The notes below the pieces were generated by a model. The model was not told where the DNA came from. It saw only the letters and a list, made by a program, of their open reading frames with translations, and searched no databases. The translations under genes and the position numbers were made by a program. Of a DNA stretch of 64,000 nt, positions 23,026-34,189 are shown one piece after another. The stretch's first letter is position 1. Every line of letters starts with the position of its first letter. The DNA is from Isoetes taiwanensis (lineage: Eukaryota; Streptophyta; Lycopodiopsida; Isoetales; Isoetaceae). The stretch lies in NCBI GenBank assembly GCA_021234155.1, contig JAJEKV010000105.1, forward strand, positions 3,272,937-3,336,936, given 5' to 3'.

Positions 23026-23572
23026 AACCAAATAGAAAATATTCTGCCCTTTCCTCCAATCAATATCAGCCACGTGGCACAAATTCAATCCCGGAATGTA
23101 CGTTTACTCAACATTCTACTTGACATTCTGGATTTACATTACATTCTGTAACATTTTGGGCTTTCTTGGAATTTTAGGTTGCATTCTGCCGTTTCTTGCC
23201 CTGTAACTACGATTCTGCCTTGCCCTGCAGCAACCTAAGATCCAATAGCGAAGGCCCTGTTACATCTCAAGATCCGACAGCGAAGTCCCAGATACGGCTC
23301 AAGAACTCTGAAAAAGCTTGCTTAAACTCAAGATACGACTACAAAACCCTGCAAAACTAGCTGATGAGGAAAGATGAGCATAACTCAGCAAGAAATAAGC
23401 ACTAAGCGCCTCCAATGCATCGCCAGAGTTGAAGCCGATTTGCAGAACTAGAACTGTCATCGCCAGAGCTGAAGCTGATAAGCAGAAGCCGATGAAGCCA
23501 TCGCCAAAATGCCAAAGCTGAAGCATGACAAAAAGAAGAAGGGGATGTGCACAGAATATTTTCTATTTGGTT
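23026..23572. repeat. 21-bp perfect inverted repeats bounding about 550 bp
   Basis: The sequence aaccaaatagaaaatattct plus g at 23,026-23,046 is the exact reverse complement of 23,552-23,572. The enclosed region has no ORF of interest but holds repeated catcgccagagNtgaagc phrases near 23,420-23,480. Termini like these suit a small non-autonomous DNA transposon, but I see no clear target-site duplication. Confidence 0.65.
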
Positions 23573-23582
23573 TCCACGTAAC

Positions 23583-23686
23583 GGGAATGTTCACTTATGT
23601 GACATTCCTGGCATGTCAACCATGCCTCCGCCTAACGGCGTCGGCATGGTTTCCATGCCAGGAATGTCACATAAGTGAACATTCCC
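23583..23686. repeat. 104-bp near-perfect hairpin
   Basis: The 33-bp arms at 23,583-23,615 and 23,654-23,686 are exact reverse complements (the outer ends read gggaatgttcacttatgtga and tcacataagtgaacattccc). Inside them a second pair, aaccatgcc at 23,618 and ggcatggtt at 23,643, continues the foldback, closing on cgcc-taac-ggcg. The whole segment can fold into one stem. It starts 11 bp from the right-hand 21-bp inverted repeat, so it may be part of a foldback element; a microRNA-type precursor is the alternative. Confidence 0.85.
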
Positions 23687-23689
23687 TTA

Positions 23690-24499
23690 TACAAAAAGAT
23701 AGTAGCCGTCCATCTGGTATCATATGCAAGATATGCTCTAGATCCATGGCTACCATTCAACACCACCAAAATAACCCATAAAGATATACCATCTCTTTCA
23801 AAATAAGAAAGTGCTCTTCATGCTTAGATTTGTCTCATTTGAAGATGCATAATTAGAAAGCCTCACATATATCTCCTATAATTCTCAATTCAAAACTGCT
23901 TCATAAATGAATTGGACATCTTAAAAGTTGTGTGCACAGCTTGATTTTAATCTACTACATCAAACATTAATACATAAGAAACTTGCAACTTCAGGTCCAC
24001 TAGTTCATGTTTGTCACGTGGTACTTATCAATATAATATAAAATCTACGTCTAACCACATCAGTCAATAATTTGTTTGCATTGCTTGAGCTAACGCAGAG
24101 TTGGCTCAAAATGCACTCATGCTTCTTTTCAAAACTTAGTTAGCAAAACTGATCTACCATAAAACAAAAAAGCCCATCACTTGAGCTGATGGTTCCATAA
24201 AACCACTCGAATTTAATTGCCACCTCAAAACCTCAATTAAAGTGCTGTACTGCAAACTGGTGCTCCAAAACGTCCAATGCATTCCTTAAGGATAACATCC
24301 TCGTCAGTATATTTTATTTATCAAGTGCAAACTTGGTACAGGTTTACCTAATAAAGAAATGGCAATTTGTAATGCTTTTAATTGAAATAATATTTATGCT
24401 ATTTCATATGTAAAAGAGAAGCAATTATATATGACAACAAAACTTCCACCACCAATTAGAGCAAAATGTAGTTAACATACGCACTCTTGGTACTGGCAG
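23690..24499. other. Downstream flank of the HVA22-like gene
   Basis: AT-rich, no ORF of interest. It should contain the 3' UTR and polyadenylation region of the leftward gene next door. No definite poly(A) signal can be singled out. Confidence 0.4.
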
Positions 24500-25825
24500 T
24501 TAATCTTCCTGTGAAACTTGTACCCACTCTGCTGTGCTGTCGTCTCCCCCCCTAATAGCCCTCGGAGATGCTTCGGGAGAAAAGGCAGAATAAGCTGCTC
24601 GGTAAACTGCCCAAATGAACTGCTAGTTAGATACCCTATTGAACATAAAAATGTCGGATATTTCAGATACCAAGCAGACATGTACCTGATGAAAGGACAT
24701 TTTGCCCGAGTTGGATAATAGCGCATATTTCCTTCTGATGCGACAGAATAAAGTTGTTCTGAAACAAGAGGGCCTTCAGATAAATACAGTTTGAATACAA
24801 AAAACCAAATTACGTCACTAACCATTTCATTCCGAGTGCCATCAACAATTCTGTCTAGTCGATCTTGATGCTTGAGGAAATACGGCCTTAAATAATTCAC
24901 ATAGAGATATCTTGCTCCCTGAGATATAAACACACCTGAGAGACCATGTACAAAAAACTAAAACAGGCAAAAACTGAAGAGAGCTTAAGGAAAGATTACA
25001 TGATGGTTTGGGAGCTGTAGCCAAATTAGAAATGCCAACTTTGCATGATAGTATAATGGAAACCTGGAAAAAGAGTCACAAAAGTATGACATACCAGAGA
25101 TTGAGATACAGCTCCATATGCAAACTACTTCTTGCACACTCCCAACATTGTTCAACCATAAAGAGGCACTGAAAGATAGCATTACCATGAGAGCAATTTG
25201 TCTGAAAAAATCTCTGCTACACTGAAGCATCCAAAAGCTAACAGGACACAATTTCAATATTAACAAGCAGTTACAAATGGTGAAATAGTTTCAAATGTGT
25301 TGTCCTACATACCTGCCCAGTATGTAAGCCACTGCTCTTGTTCTGCTGCATCCTTCTTCTCTAAAGCCTTAAAGGTCGAATAGACAGGGAACCCGATCCC
25401 AACAGCAGCACTATAAACCAAACAATGTTCTGAAGGCGGACTCGTGGACTAAATTTTTTCCAAATTCAAATATCTAGGAAACGTTCCTAAACTGTTATAT
25501 GGGGCATTTCCCAGTCCATGTTTTTACCATGCAGATCGAACGACCACGTTAGTACCAGCAGGAGAAAGCAGAAGCCGAAGTCCCACCTGAGATCATAGAA
25601 TAAACCAACAATAAGAATGCAACAGACTATCATTCTGTTATAATTCCTTCACTGTAAAGACGCCCCAACATTAAGAACTGTAGTCTAAAAATCTTTCAGC
25701 AATTCTTATCAGCAAGGATTATTTTCAAAAAAGAGAGTGGAGTAAGTTGGGAGGTAAAAAAACAATCAACGCAAAGGAAATATAAGTCCTACCTGACTTC
25801 CAAGGGCGTATGTACTGAACGCCAT
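24500..25825 (-). CDS. HVA22/REEP-family membrane protein (HVA22-like k type), 8 exons
   Basis: HVA22/REEP/Yop1 proteins bend and shape tubular ER and related membranes through hydrophobic hairpins; plant members are often stress or ABA responsive (family knowledge). I read eight exons: 25,825-25,793; 25,586-25,528; 25,410-25,313; 25,237-25,186; 25,063-25,000; 24,918-24,823; 24,758-24,686; 24,606-24,500. All introns have GT-AG ends and the phases agree, giving 193 residues (the Arabidopsis k member is about 200). Landmarks in order are MAFSTYALGSQ, VGLRLLLSPAGTN, VGIGFPVYSTFKALE, YWAAFGCFSVAEIFSDKLLSW, FPLYYHAKLAFLIWLQLP, YLRPYFLKHQDRLDRIVD, and an acidic end EWVQVSQED. Hydrophobic segments fall at about residues 15-40, 60-80 and 83-100. 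The start is the only ATG fitting the short first exon. No lesion is seen, so it is probably functional. Confidence 0.93.
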
Positions 25826-26140
25826 CTCTTCAATTTGTTATTAAAAACGAACCCTGAGTCATAAAAAAGGAGGCCCGGTTTAGGAATTGAAAAGGGTCAG
25901 AACGGAACTTATGAAAACCTAATTTGCTTACTAAATTGAACAAATAAAAAATGATGTATGATGAGCAGTCACAGATCCGGTAGTAGCTCCAATATTGGCG
26001 ATTTGGATGGCATGACGAAGAGGTGGAGAAGCGGCCTGCTGCACAACTATGCAACAGAACGACCTAAACAATGGCGCCTACGTACTTGTCTATTTTCGTA
26101 GAGCCATTATCTTTTTAAATTATCCCCAAGTCCCTTTATT
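25826..26140 (-). promoter_or_regulatory. 5' flank of the HVA22-like gene
   Basis: This interval upstream of the start codon should hold the 5' UTR and core promoter. It is free of recognisable transposon sequence. I can point to no definite TATA element or ABA-response box. Confidence 0.35.
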
Positions 26141-26164
26141 TTGGGGTGTAAAGATCGGCGAAAA

Positions 26165-26360
26165 TGTATCCCAGGATCCGTTCAACGGGATCCGTTCGGA
26201 GCCATAGTGACAAACACCAAGTGGACATTGGGCGTTCCCCATAGTGACAAACACCAAAGGGATATTGGGGGATTTGGGCGTCAAAATCCCCACTGCATCA
26301 GTCGTCCGAGGAGATCCCAGCTTCTATTCTATTTTATTCTATTCTATTCTATTCTTTATC
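26165..26360. repeat. Short duplications and (TATTC)n tract
   Basis: The phrase ggatccgttc is duplicated near 26,175-26,200, and atagtgacaaacaccaa occurs twice (about 26,204 and 26,241). At 26,323-26,356 there is (TTCTA/TATTC)n, the same pentamer as the LINE tails elsewhere in the window but without an adjoining LINE terminus. It is flanked on both sides by atcccag. Confidence 0.6.
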
Positions 26361-26886
26361 CCAGCCTCCGAGATCCTCGATGTACCTTGGGGGTTATCCG
26401 TTCCAAGTCAAGAGTGAGAAACTTTAGATCTCTATATGTCTTGTGTTTAAGGAGCTAATACCAAAGATATTCTTAAATATATATATAGAGAGAGATGAAT
26501 ATTATCATGAGGTTGAATATTATCATGAGATTCAATGTCAACTGGATATAGATATTGTTGTGTGGAGGGGCTGAATATTGTCATAAGGTAGAATATCAAA
26601 CTGGAGATAGACATTCTTTTATAGATGTTCTGTCCTTCGCATTAAAACAGGCTACTAGCCTCTATCTTCTCAACTTTTATAATCATTCTCTGGCTAGCAT
26701 CATTTTATGTGAATGCAGACCATGGTATTATAGGCATAAACTTTAAAATGTGTGTAAGGCTTGAGGAGGAGAAAGAATTTGTTATACAGGCTACAAAATA
26801 TGCCTATTCTATTGGACCTTAATATTGCTATGATACTAAGATTTGAAGGTGGTGGTTGATCCAGATATCAAACAAGAAAGGAGAAA

Positions 26887-27144
26887 ATGAGTAGAGGAAT
26901 GGGTGGAGCTAAGGAAAGCATAGCAAGAGGCTTGTAGGGACCCAAGGAGACAACTACGTCGACTGAACACCAGGACTTAGGGGCAAGCAAAGAAAAGATA
27001 GAAGCCAAGGGAAAGGCAGGTTTGGCCAAGGAAGACGTTAAAGAGATGAAAGAGGAGGCTAAACAGAAAGATGGGGAAGTCATGGAATGTGCAAAAGAAA
27101 TGAAAGAGGGGGCTAAACAGATACAGAACATGCAGGAGAAATGA
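26887..27144 (+). pseudogene. LEA-like (group 3 type) remnant
   Basis: A plus-strand frame from the ATG at 26,887 reads MSRGMGGAKESIARGL, a TAG at 26,935, and then continues in the same frame to a TGA at 27,142. It holds Lys/Glu/Ala-rich, 11-residue-like repeats: ASKEKIEAKGKAGLAKED, MKEEAKQKDGEVMECAKE, MKEGAKQIQNM. This composition and periodicity are typical of late embryogenesis abundant group 3 proteins, which are disordered amphipathic helices protecting cells during desiccation (family knowledge). The internal stop and short length suggest a pseudogene or fragment. Further Lys/Glu-rich sequence in another frame continues to about 27,210. Chance low-complexity coding is the alternative. 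Confidence 0.5.
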
Positions 27145-27586
27145 AAGAGGGGCCAAAAGGAAAATTGGAGAAGTTACAGAAAATGCAAAGGAGAAAGTTA
27201 GCCAAGGTTTTTCTTTTGGTATAAATTTTTCTTTTTGAAAAATAAAAATGAAAATAAAAATATGCCCTTGTATTTTTATGTATTTATGAAAATACCTCTA
27301 TATTTCCGTGGGAAAAACTACAATATACCCATATGTATTAATGAATTTCACCACATACCCCTGAGTTGCCGTAGATCTCTCATGTTTGTAGATCATGCAA
27401 AGTGCTGGCTCCAAGGTTTAGAATCTTTAGAATAAGAGGAGGGGCGAATTCGCAGAGTGCCTGCATGCTTTTATTGTTGCATAGAAGCGGCTGTTACATC
27501 TTTCGTGGCTTTCTTTTGGGAATAAGCAGCTCCATTTTGACATCCAGAATTAGCGGCATCCGAAGAATTGGTGGAGGTATATAAAT

Positions 27587-28900
27587 TTGGGATCATATAA
27601 ATGGCATAGGGCATTTGATAATTTTGAAAATATAGAGACTGCTTGGCCAGGGGCGTCGGATGAAAGATCGCATCTGGTCATGCACTATGGTAGACAATTG
27701 CTAAAGATGTACAACATCTTTTACTTGGTTATTTGCAATGCTTTAGCGCAATGGCCATCCTCTGCCAGCTACACTTGTAGGCAGGAGAACCAGGGGCGCG
27801 GCTCCAGTGTTGTGGCTTACGTGCTCATAACTGAGCGGGATATGCACCTAGTTTACAACCTTCCCGTTGGAACATACAGTAAGGACGAAGAAGTGGACCC
27901 AGACTGCCAACCACTTTTCCTGTAGCTGGCTTGGCAGACTGTTTGGATCCCCTGTGCTAAAACTCCTCGCATGCCTTAGCTGCGCTTGGATTATGACCAT
28001 GTAGAGGCTTATGTCCAGATGCTCACATATGATCCAGCGGGAATTCTGCAGCTTCCCACGCTACAACAACAGACTGGCCAATTGGTTGATGTGCTTATGG
28101 TTGCTGCCGAGAGATGCTTTCGGAGAAGCTGCCCATGAAGTACTTCAAGAGCAACAATCTTCCCTCGTAACCAATGGTTTGATGTGAATGTAAAGAACTT
28201 AAATGCTAGATTCGACAGGTCACTGGTCCCGCTTTGCCTCCATATGCGATCAGTCAGTACCGCACTTTTCTCAAGGAAAAGAAAGCCATGTATATTTTAA
28301 AGCATCAAAGGATAATGTTCTATCTCCTAGACTGTCATCCCATGACCTTCTGGTGAAAGGTACTAAGGAAGCATCTACAGCATACGGGGAATGTCACTTC
28401 TAAGTTGTGGGCACAATACTTGCAGCAGTTTTATGATCTTCTAGAAGTTTGAGCAGCAGTACCTATATAGATGTGCTCAGCACTAGAAATTACAGAGGTT
28501 GAGGTCACAAAGCTTAGAGCATCTTGCCAATGGAAAGGTAGCAAACTTAAACAACATGCAAGTAGAGCTGCTCAAATGGAGGGCCACCCATAGTGCCCAT
28601 CCTAGCTACATTGTTCAACAGGGCGTTACAATGCTTTCTCCCACGGTGGACCACTAGCAGGGTTGTTCCCATCTACAAGCCTGGTGACCTTCACTGCCCA
28701 TCCAATTACCGAACAATCATGGTTAGTTCATTGTTTGCAAAACTGCTGGCTGACATTCTCAAGCAACAATTGACTATATGGGTGGAGGAAGCAAAGGTAC
28801 GGGCCCTCACACAAACAGGATTCAGGCCCTGGATGTTACAGGTGCTTCCAGAGGTACGACTGATAATAAACTCCTGATGGCATTCCATGAACATGGCAAT
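27587..28900 (+). mobile_element. LINE copy 3: endonuclease end and start of reverse transcriptase
   Basis: The frame at 27,640-27,925 reads GRQLLKMYNIFYLVICNALAQWP, then GRGSSVVAYVLITERDMHL and VGTYSKDEEVDPDCQPLFL, the C-terminal half of an APE-type LINE endonuclease. A broken linker follows (LRLDYDHVEAYVQML near 27,985). At 28,593-28,850 comes the RT start: LFNRALQCFLP, RVVPIYKPGDL, PSNYRTIMVSSLFAKLLADIL. Stops and frame changes disable it. It is complementary in content to copy 1, which holds the later RT and 3' end, so both may derive from one family. No 3' tail is seen. Confidence 0.85.
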
Positions 28901-29285
28901 ACCACCGATAGCATGCCGGGGGGCATAGTTTCTCTATGGTGGACCATAAGCCCATAGTTGGGCTATAGGAACATATCAGGGTTAGCCAAAGTTGGCCTTA
29001 GGGGCCAGATTTTTTATGATTATGAAATAAACATTAACTATGATTCTAGAATGGGGCTTGCATGAAAATGACAAAAACCTCCCGAATAGAAGAGAACTTC
29101 CTTATCAAAAACGGGATCGAGGGCGAAAGGTCAAAGGGTTATGACCAAAGAAGAGGCAAGGCCGAGAAAGGGCATGCCACAGCATGAAAGAAATGCCAAA
29201 TTGGTCAATCCAAGCAAGGAGAAGCCCCTCCCCTGCATGGTTGTAAAGAATAGAGAATAAGGTACTGCTGAGAGAGAAGAGGATA
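28900..29285. other. Non-coding stretch, no gene seen
   Basis: No motif is recognised. The phrase agagaataaggtactgctga near 29,248 recurs at 29,791, within the LTR-like block that follows. Confidence 0.4.
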
Positions 29286-29289
29286 GATA

Positions 29290-29958
29290 GGCTTCTCATT
29301 CATCTCAGTAGATTTTCTATAATGGTAGATAGTGGGTAGCCGTACACATGCAAACTACCCACAAAAAAATAAAGCGATTGTCCAATTATATAACTTGGAC
29401 CCCAAAAAATACAATGCTAATAGATGTTTGGTTTGTGTACTTGCTGAAAGCTTATCACCGGGATTAAAAATCCCCGCCCTTTCAGGTTTTCGAGGAAAAA
29501 CCCTAGTGATAAGTCTTCGGCAAGGGGCTTGGACAAACATAAGACTGAAAAATTGCTCCCAAAACATCCACGAATGGAGAAGTTGAAGCTGTTGTCGCTT
29601 GCCAACCTATACCTGCACATCACCAACACTACAACAAATGTGAAGAAACAAATCTCTCAAAGTGGAGGAGCTGATCACGCGTGCCACGCGACAACAAAAG
29701 AAAAACCTCGTCAAATAGAGGGGTTGGTCACGCGTGTCAGGCGACAAATATATTAAACAATTAAGGGGGAAAGGGTGGGTTTCAAAGCATAGAGAATAAG
29801 GTACTGCTGACGCCGATGAGATGTTGATGAAGAACCTCGCCTAATATAGTGATCTCCCAAACATAGAAAGCATGCAATGCATGCGTGCGAGAGATGCATG
29901 CTTGCCCTCTCTAGAATCTCGATCCGATGGCTCGGATCGATGGGATTTCTTGAAACAT
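29290..29958 (-). mobile_element. LTR-like repeat in reverse orientation, related to 39.66-40.66 kb
   Basis: Read on the minus strand, this segment starts TGTTTCAAGAAATCCCATCG, then atccgagccatcggatcga and tatattaggc. Later comes ctagggtttttcctcgaaaa (about 29,500), the two halves of a gggtag..ctaccc inverted repeat (about 29,334-29,375), and gatgaatgagaagcc (about 29,305). The same landmarks in the same order occur at 39,664-40,640 on the plus strand. It looks like a solo LTR. Confidence 0.65.
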
Positions 29959-29967
29959 TAATATTAA

Positions 29968-30665
29968 TGTTAGAGGGGCTAAGTGGCGCCTTGTGGTTGG
30001 CTTAGATTAAACCAATAAGGAAAAAAGCCAAGAAAAGCTCGAAGCTTTCTGGAATCTCTGATATCATATTGATTGAGTAACAACAGGTTCGATCTGTTCA
30101 CAGATTTCGCATGCCAAGGCATGTTAAGCACCTGGATAGGCTCAAAATTGAATGAGAAAGCATGCAAGAGGGGGTTTCGGTCTTATTTAAGGCCTGGAAA
30201 TTCGTAGTGGAGGAGATCCATGGATTGTGAAGGCATCCAATTTTCTCTAGCTCTGTTACAGACCAGACAAGGGAATTCTTGATATCCTCCAGCAAAATTT
30301 GATCCCTTTCAGCACAGTTTTGGCCTCTGAAGCACTTGGGTGGTGGCTTGATAGCAGAAGGAATTCTGGGGCTGATTGCTTGTAAAAATCGCAAGCAATA
30401 GTCTCTTGTATTTGAGATACAAGACTCCTGTTTGTTTGATTGCAGTATTGGCAATTGGTACAAGATTGATGCTTCCACCATAGGAATTATCTCAGGGAGA
30501 TAATTCACTGGCCTTTGTGTTGAAAGGCCATTCAATTCCTTTGGAAAGAATCAAGAGGAAGCTAGACTTACTGATTAGTTCTCCGGAAGACTAATCCCAA
30601 CAGTTAGTGAGCGGTAGACCATTGGCCATTCTCCATTGTTTGGGAAGCTTAATTACTGCTTGACA
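29968..30665 (+). mobile_element. LTR of a retrotransposon (5' LTR)
   Basis: The segment begins TGTTAGAGGGG and ends ..TTGACA, the usual TG..CA ends, and is followed after four T residues by a primer-binding site. About 700 bp is a normal LTR length. The mate 3' LTR is not found, so the left end is inferred from the TG start abutting the reversed LTR. Confidence 0.6.
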
Positions 30666-30669
30666 TTTT

Positions 30670-30681
30670 TGGTATCAGAGC
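30670..30681 (+). promoter_or_regulatory. Primer-binding site, initiator tRNA-Met type
   Basis: TGGTATCAGAGC matches the classic plant LTR-retrotransposon primer-binding site, complementary to the 3' end of the initiator methionine tRNA. Confidence 0.85.
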
Positions 30682-30684
30682 GTA

Positions 30685-31335
30685 ATGGCAGATAGGGACC
30701 TGAGAATGTTCCAGAAGGTGCGGTGCAGCCAATGGATGGTATGCCAGAAGTTCACGCTGCTGATGATGGCCTACTGTCAGCTTTGCAGGGCATCCACTTG
30801 GATTATGATTTGCCTAGATTTGAATTCAAAGCAGAGCTTGAGGCGGCCAGGGAAGATGGCACCATAAATGAACCTCAGGAGGTGGTTATTGTGGAAGGTG
30901 ATCCTCGAGGAGGAGAACCTCAGTAAGGTAACATAAATCTCTCTGTGGAAATCCCTCAGGTGCAGAATAATACAACTGAGGAACCTTTGGAACAACAATT
31001 CCTCCAGCTAAATGAGGAGTTTCAACACGATAACGACAAGCGGACTCAACATGAGAGACATTGATGGAGTTAACACAATAATATCAGATCCAGAGTCATC
31101 CTTTAGCCGCTAAAATGAAGAATCCAGTGTGACGGATGTTTTTCAAAGGCACCATCTTTAGACTTTGGGAAGGAATATATAAGACTTTAAGTCATCAAGT
31201 ACATCATCAGAATCACCAGCAATGGGAGGCCTCTAATGAAGATCGACCTCTACATCCAGGAGGAGCCCAGAGTCTTGAGCAACTCGGAAGAATGTCACCT
31301 TGCTGCTTCAGGCAGGAAATGAGTGGATGAGCTTC
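30685..31335 (+). pseudogene. gag leader remnant
   Basis: An ATG four bases after the primer-binding site opens MADRDLRMF. Other frames carry charged sequence (FEFKAELEAAREDGT, then EEPLEQQFLQLNEEFQHDNDKR). Position and charge fit the start of gag. The frames break repeatedly, no protease or RT follows, and the element is truncated within about 0.7 kb. Confidence 0.45.
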
Positions 31336-32700
31336 TAGCAAGCTCGGGGATCTAACATCATATAGACTAGTAGGATAAATATACGGATGATAATATCCAT
31401 AATGGGATTAGAAGGCATTTTTAGATATTCTTGTTGAAAGGATTGTCCCAAGATTGAGCTAAGCGTCAAGGATTGGGAAGGAAATGCATAGGAGTAATTA
31501 AAATTATACACAATTGTTAACACACATCCAACATATTGAAACCACTTGGTGAGATTGGTCATCTCGCTAAGAAGAAATCAATACTAGGGTAATTGTTAAC
31601 TATGTATCTATCTAGTACCTCCAAGGAATAATCCAACCGAAAGAAAAGAAGTAATCTAACAAGTCCAGTCAACTTGTTACGATGGCATCAATTCAATTGG
31701 TAGGATTATTCCAAGAGAGTAATTAACTAAGGGAGGGTAAATCTCTAGAATCGAAATTGAATAATTCATATAAGGTACATATAAAATAAGAAGTATATTA
31801 ATCACAGTCTTTGGAGACAAAAGGAATTGTCGTGATGACAAAACCTCACAGGTTAACTCTAATAATTTGGTAACCCATCGCTTTAGGGATAGATATGTTA
31901 AACATGATGGCTTCATCCATCATGTAAGGCAGTTAAATACGTTTAACTAAGGCTAATAAATTAAACATTTTAAGTAAGAAGCGTGTAACCTCTTAAGGGA
32001 AGAGAATAGCTACGATGTTGGGTCCAACATCAATTGAGGGGATAGGGTGCATTGGATAACGCCATTGAAGGGGTGCAGGATCATTCTCCTTTCAAAGAAA
32101 GTGGCGGCTCAATCTTATGATTGAACATACCTGCATCTTAAGGACAAATCGACATTAAGTTAATCGACATTAAGTTAATCGACATCATAGGCAAGCTCCA
32201 CCATCGGAATTCCCAGAGGCAATGCAACGGCCAGGTCACCTTCAAATAGTCGACGCAGGCTCGATAAATAGGTGCATTCTACCTGTAGGAGGCCAGTGAG
32301 CCAAGGTGGGGAGAGAGAAATCATCTAGTAATTGTCATAGGATGCATGATAGAAAATGCACCTGTACCAATGGCCATGACAGGAATCTTGTCATTCCTCA
32401 CGTTGTCTCAGTAACAGATGTAGGAATTCTAGAAGGGTATAATCGGGTAGGCATGATAGGACGCTGGAAATCATCGGCCATGATGGGAAAAGCATAATTT
32501 CTTTACGCCATGATCAAATGCATGCATTCATACCTAGGAATGAGCTAGTAGCCTAGCTTTTAGTTAAATAAAGCAAGGATGTGGACCCCTTAAAAACACA
32601 TAAAATATATAAACTAAAAGTACATCATTGTGGCATGCATTTAGGGCAATCCACATGAGAAAATGTGTTGCAATCTTTAATATATCTCATTAAGATAATT
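31336..32700. other. Non-coding stretch with a small tandem repeat
   Basis: No coding motif. At about 32,146-32,186 a 15-bp unit (aatcgacattaagtt) is repeated about three times. Confidence 0.5.
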
Positions 32701-34189
32701 TAAATGTTAATCCCATCGATCCGAGCCATCGGATCGACGACATTCCGAAAGGACGGCGCCTATATTAGGCCATTTCTGTTTTGGCTCGGTTATCGGCGTC
32801 TTCTCACAGCCCACTCTTCTTATCCTCTCGTTAACTTCCTCTCCTCCTCTCGTGGCTTTCCATTTCTTTTTCCTGCTCCTCCTTTAGTTTTTTTTTTCTC
32901 ATTTTTCCACTTCCTTACGATTCTACTCTTGGATTCCGCCATAGCGATACATACTTGGTTGTTAGCGGTATTGGGCCGGAGTCTTGGGCGCTGGTAGCCC
33001 AGGCGTCTGTGCGGCGGTACCATGGAAGCTTTATTCTTCTCTTTTGTGTGCATGCATGTTGGTTTCAGCGGTTGTTTTCTTATTGATTCTCAATTTGGAG
33101 AGGGGTGTTCTACATGCTAAAGCATGCATATTGGGTTTGAGTTTTATCGATTGAATGAATGTCGAGATGCATTTGTGAGTTGATGCTCTTGGTTTTCATC
33201 CCTTTTGCTTTGTAGTTTCGTTTAATCCGGGGGCTTGTTCGAGGGGGCTTGGAGTCCGTCGGATAGACGATCCGGGTACAATGCGGCGCGACCATGTTTT
33301 CGAGATCTTGGACTTGTCTCGGTGACATTGCGGTTTGGTTTCAACATAACGGTGCTTTATGCAATCGGCATGCCATCGCGAAAGCTCTTCCCGCCTTTTT
33401 TCCTCTTCATCTGCCATGCGGGCGTCTCCTTTGATCAATTTTTTCTTCTCCCTAGCTCTAATCTCGGCATGGCGAATCTCGGCTCCTTTATCGAGCTTGC
33501 ATTTCTCTCTAGTTTATCTTCTTGGCGGGATTGTTATGATGACCTAGGATGCAGAACCTGAGGGCTAGTGAATTTATCACGGGCTATTGTGGATCACCTT
33601 CGCACAATCAAGATCCGGCTACAACGTGGAGGTTTTTGTCAAACTTGCCTGGGCATTTTGGGCGGCTCCTTTTCGCATCCGATGGAGGGGATTGGGAAAT
33701 GCGACCGGCCTCTGTTGTTAGTCCCCCATTCAAAGCTTGGTTTTGTAAGCTTATTCCGGCATCGGCCTCCTTATTTGCCACGGCGTCGCGAGGGTAACCT
33801 CTTCACTTTGCTTTGATTTTACTACCTTATTTTGGTAGTTTCGGTTTTTCCTCCATTTGGCTTTATCTCGTTCCTTTATCTCGATCTTCTCTTTGAGATT
33901 TTACCGGCATCCACCAACCAGGTCGGTTTTTCGGTTTGAGAACCCATCCCGCGACTCCTTTTTGTAAGCCCCTATTCTCTTTACGCCTTCTACTTTGTCG
34001 CCCGGCCTTTTTTCTACAGCTTCTGGATGGCTTCTTGTCCGCCACTTCCTGCTCTGTGCTTCTTGCATTGGGGGCATCGATGCCCAATTTCTTCTTCAAT
34101 TTCCTTCCATGCGCCCGGCTTACACCGCCTTTGGATGCCCGAGTTGCTTTAGATTAGCCTTGCCCACAACTCCTGCCGTAGCGCCCACT

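Noticed and set aside
25000-25140. Reading the HVA22-like exon straight through 25,140-25,063 as one exon
   Set aside because: A short exon at 25,186-25,237 supplies the missing AEIFSDKLLSW segment with correct splice sites and phase, so the intervening DNA is intron and there is no frameshift.
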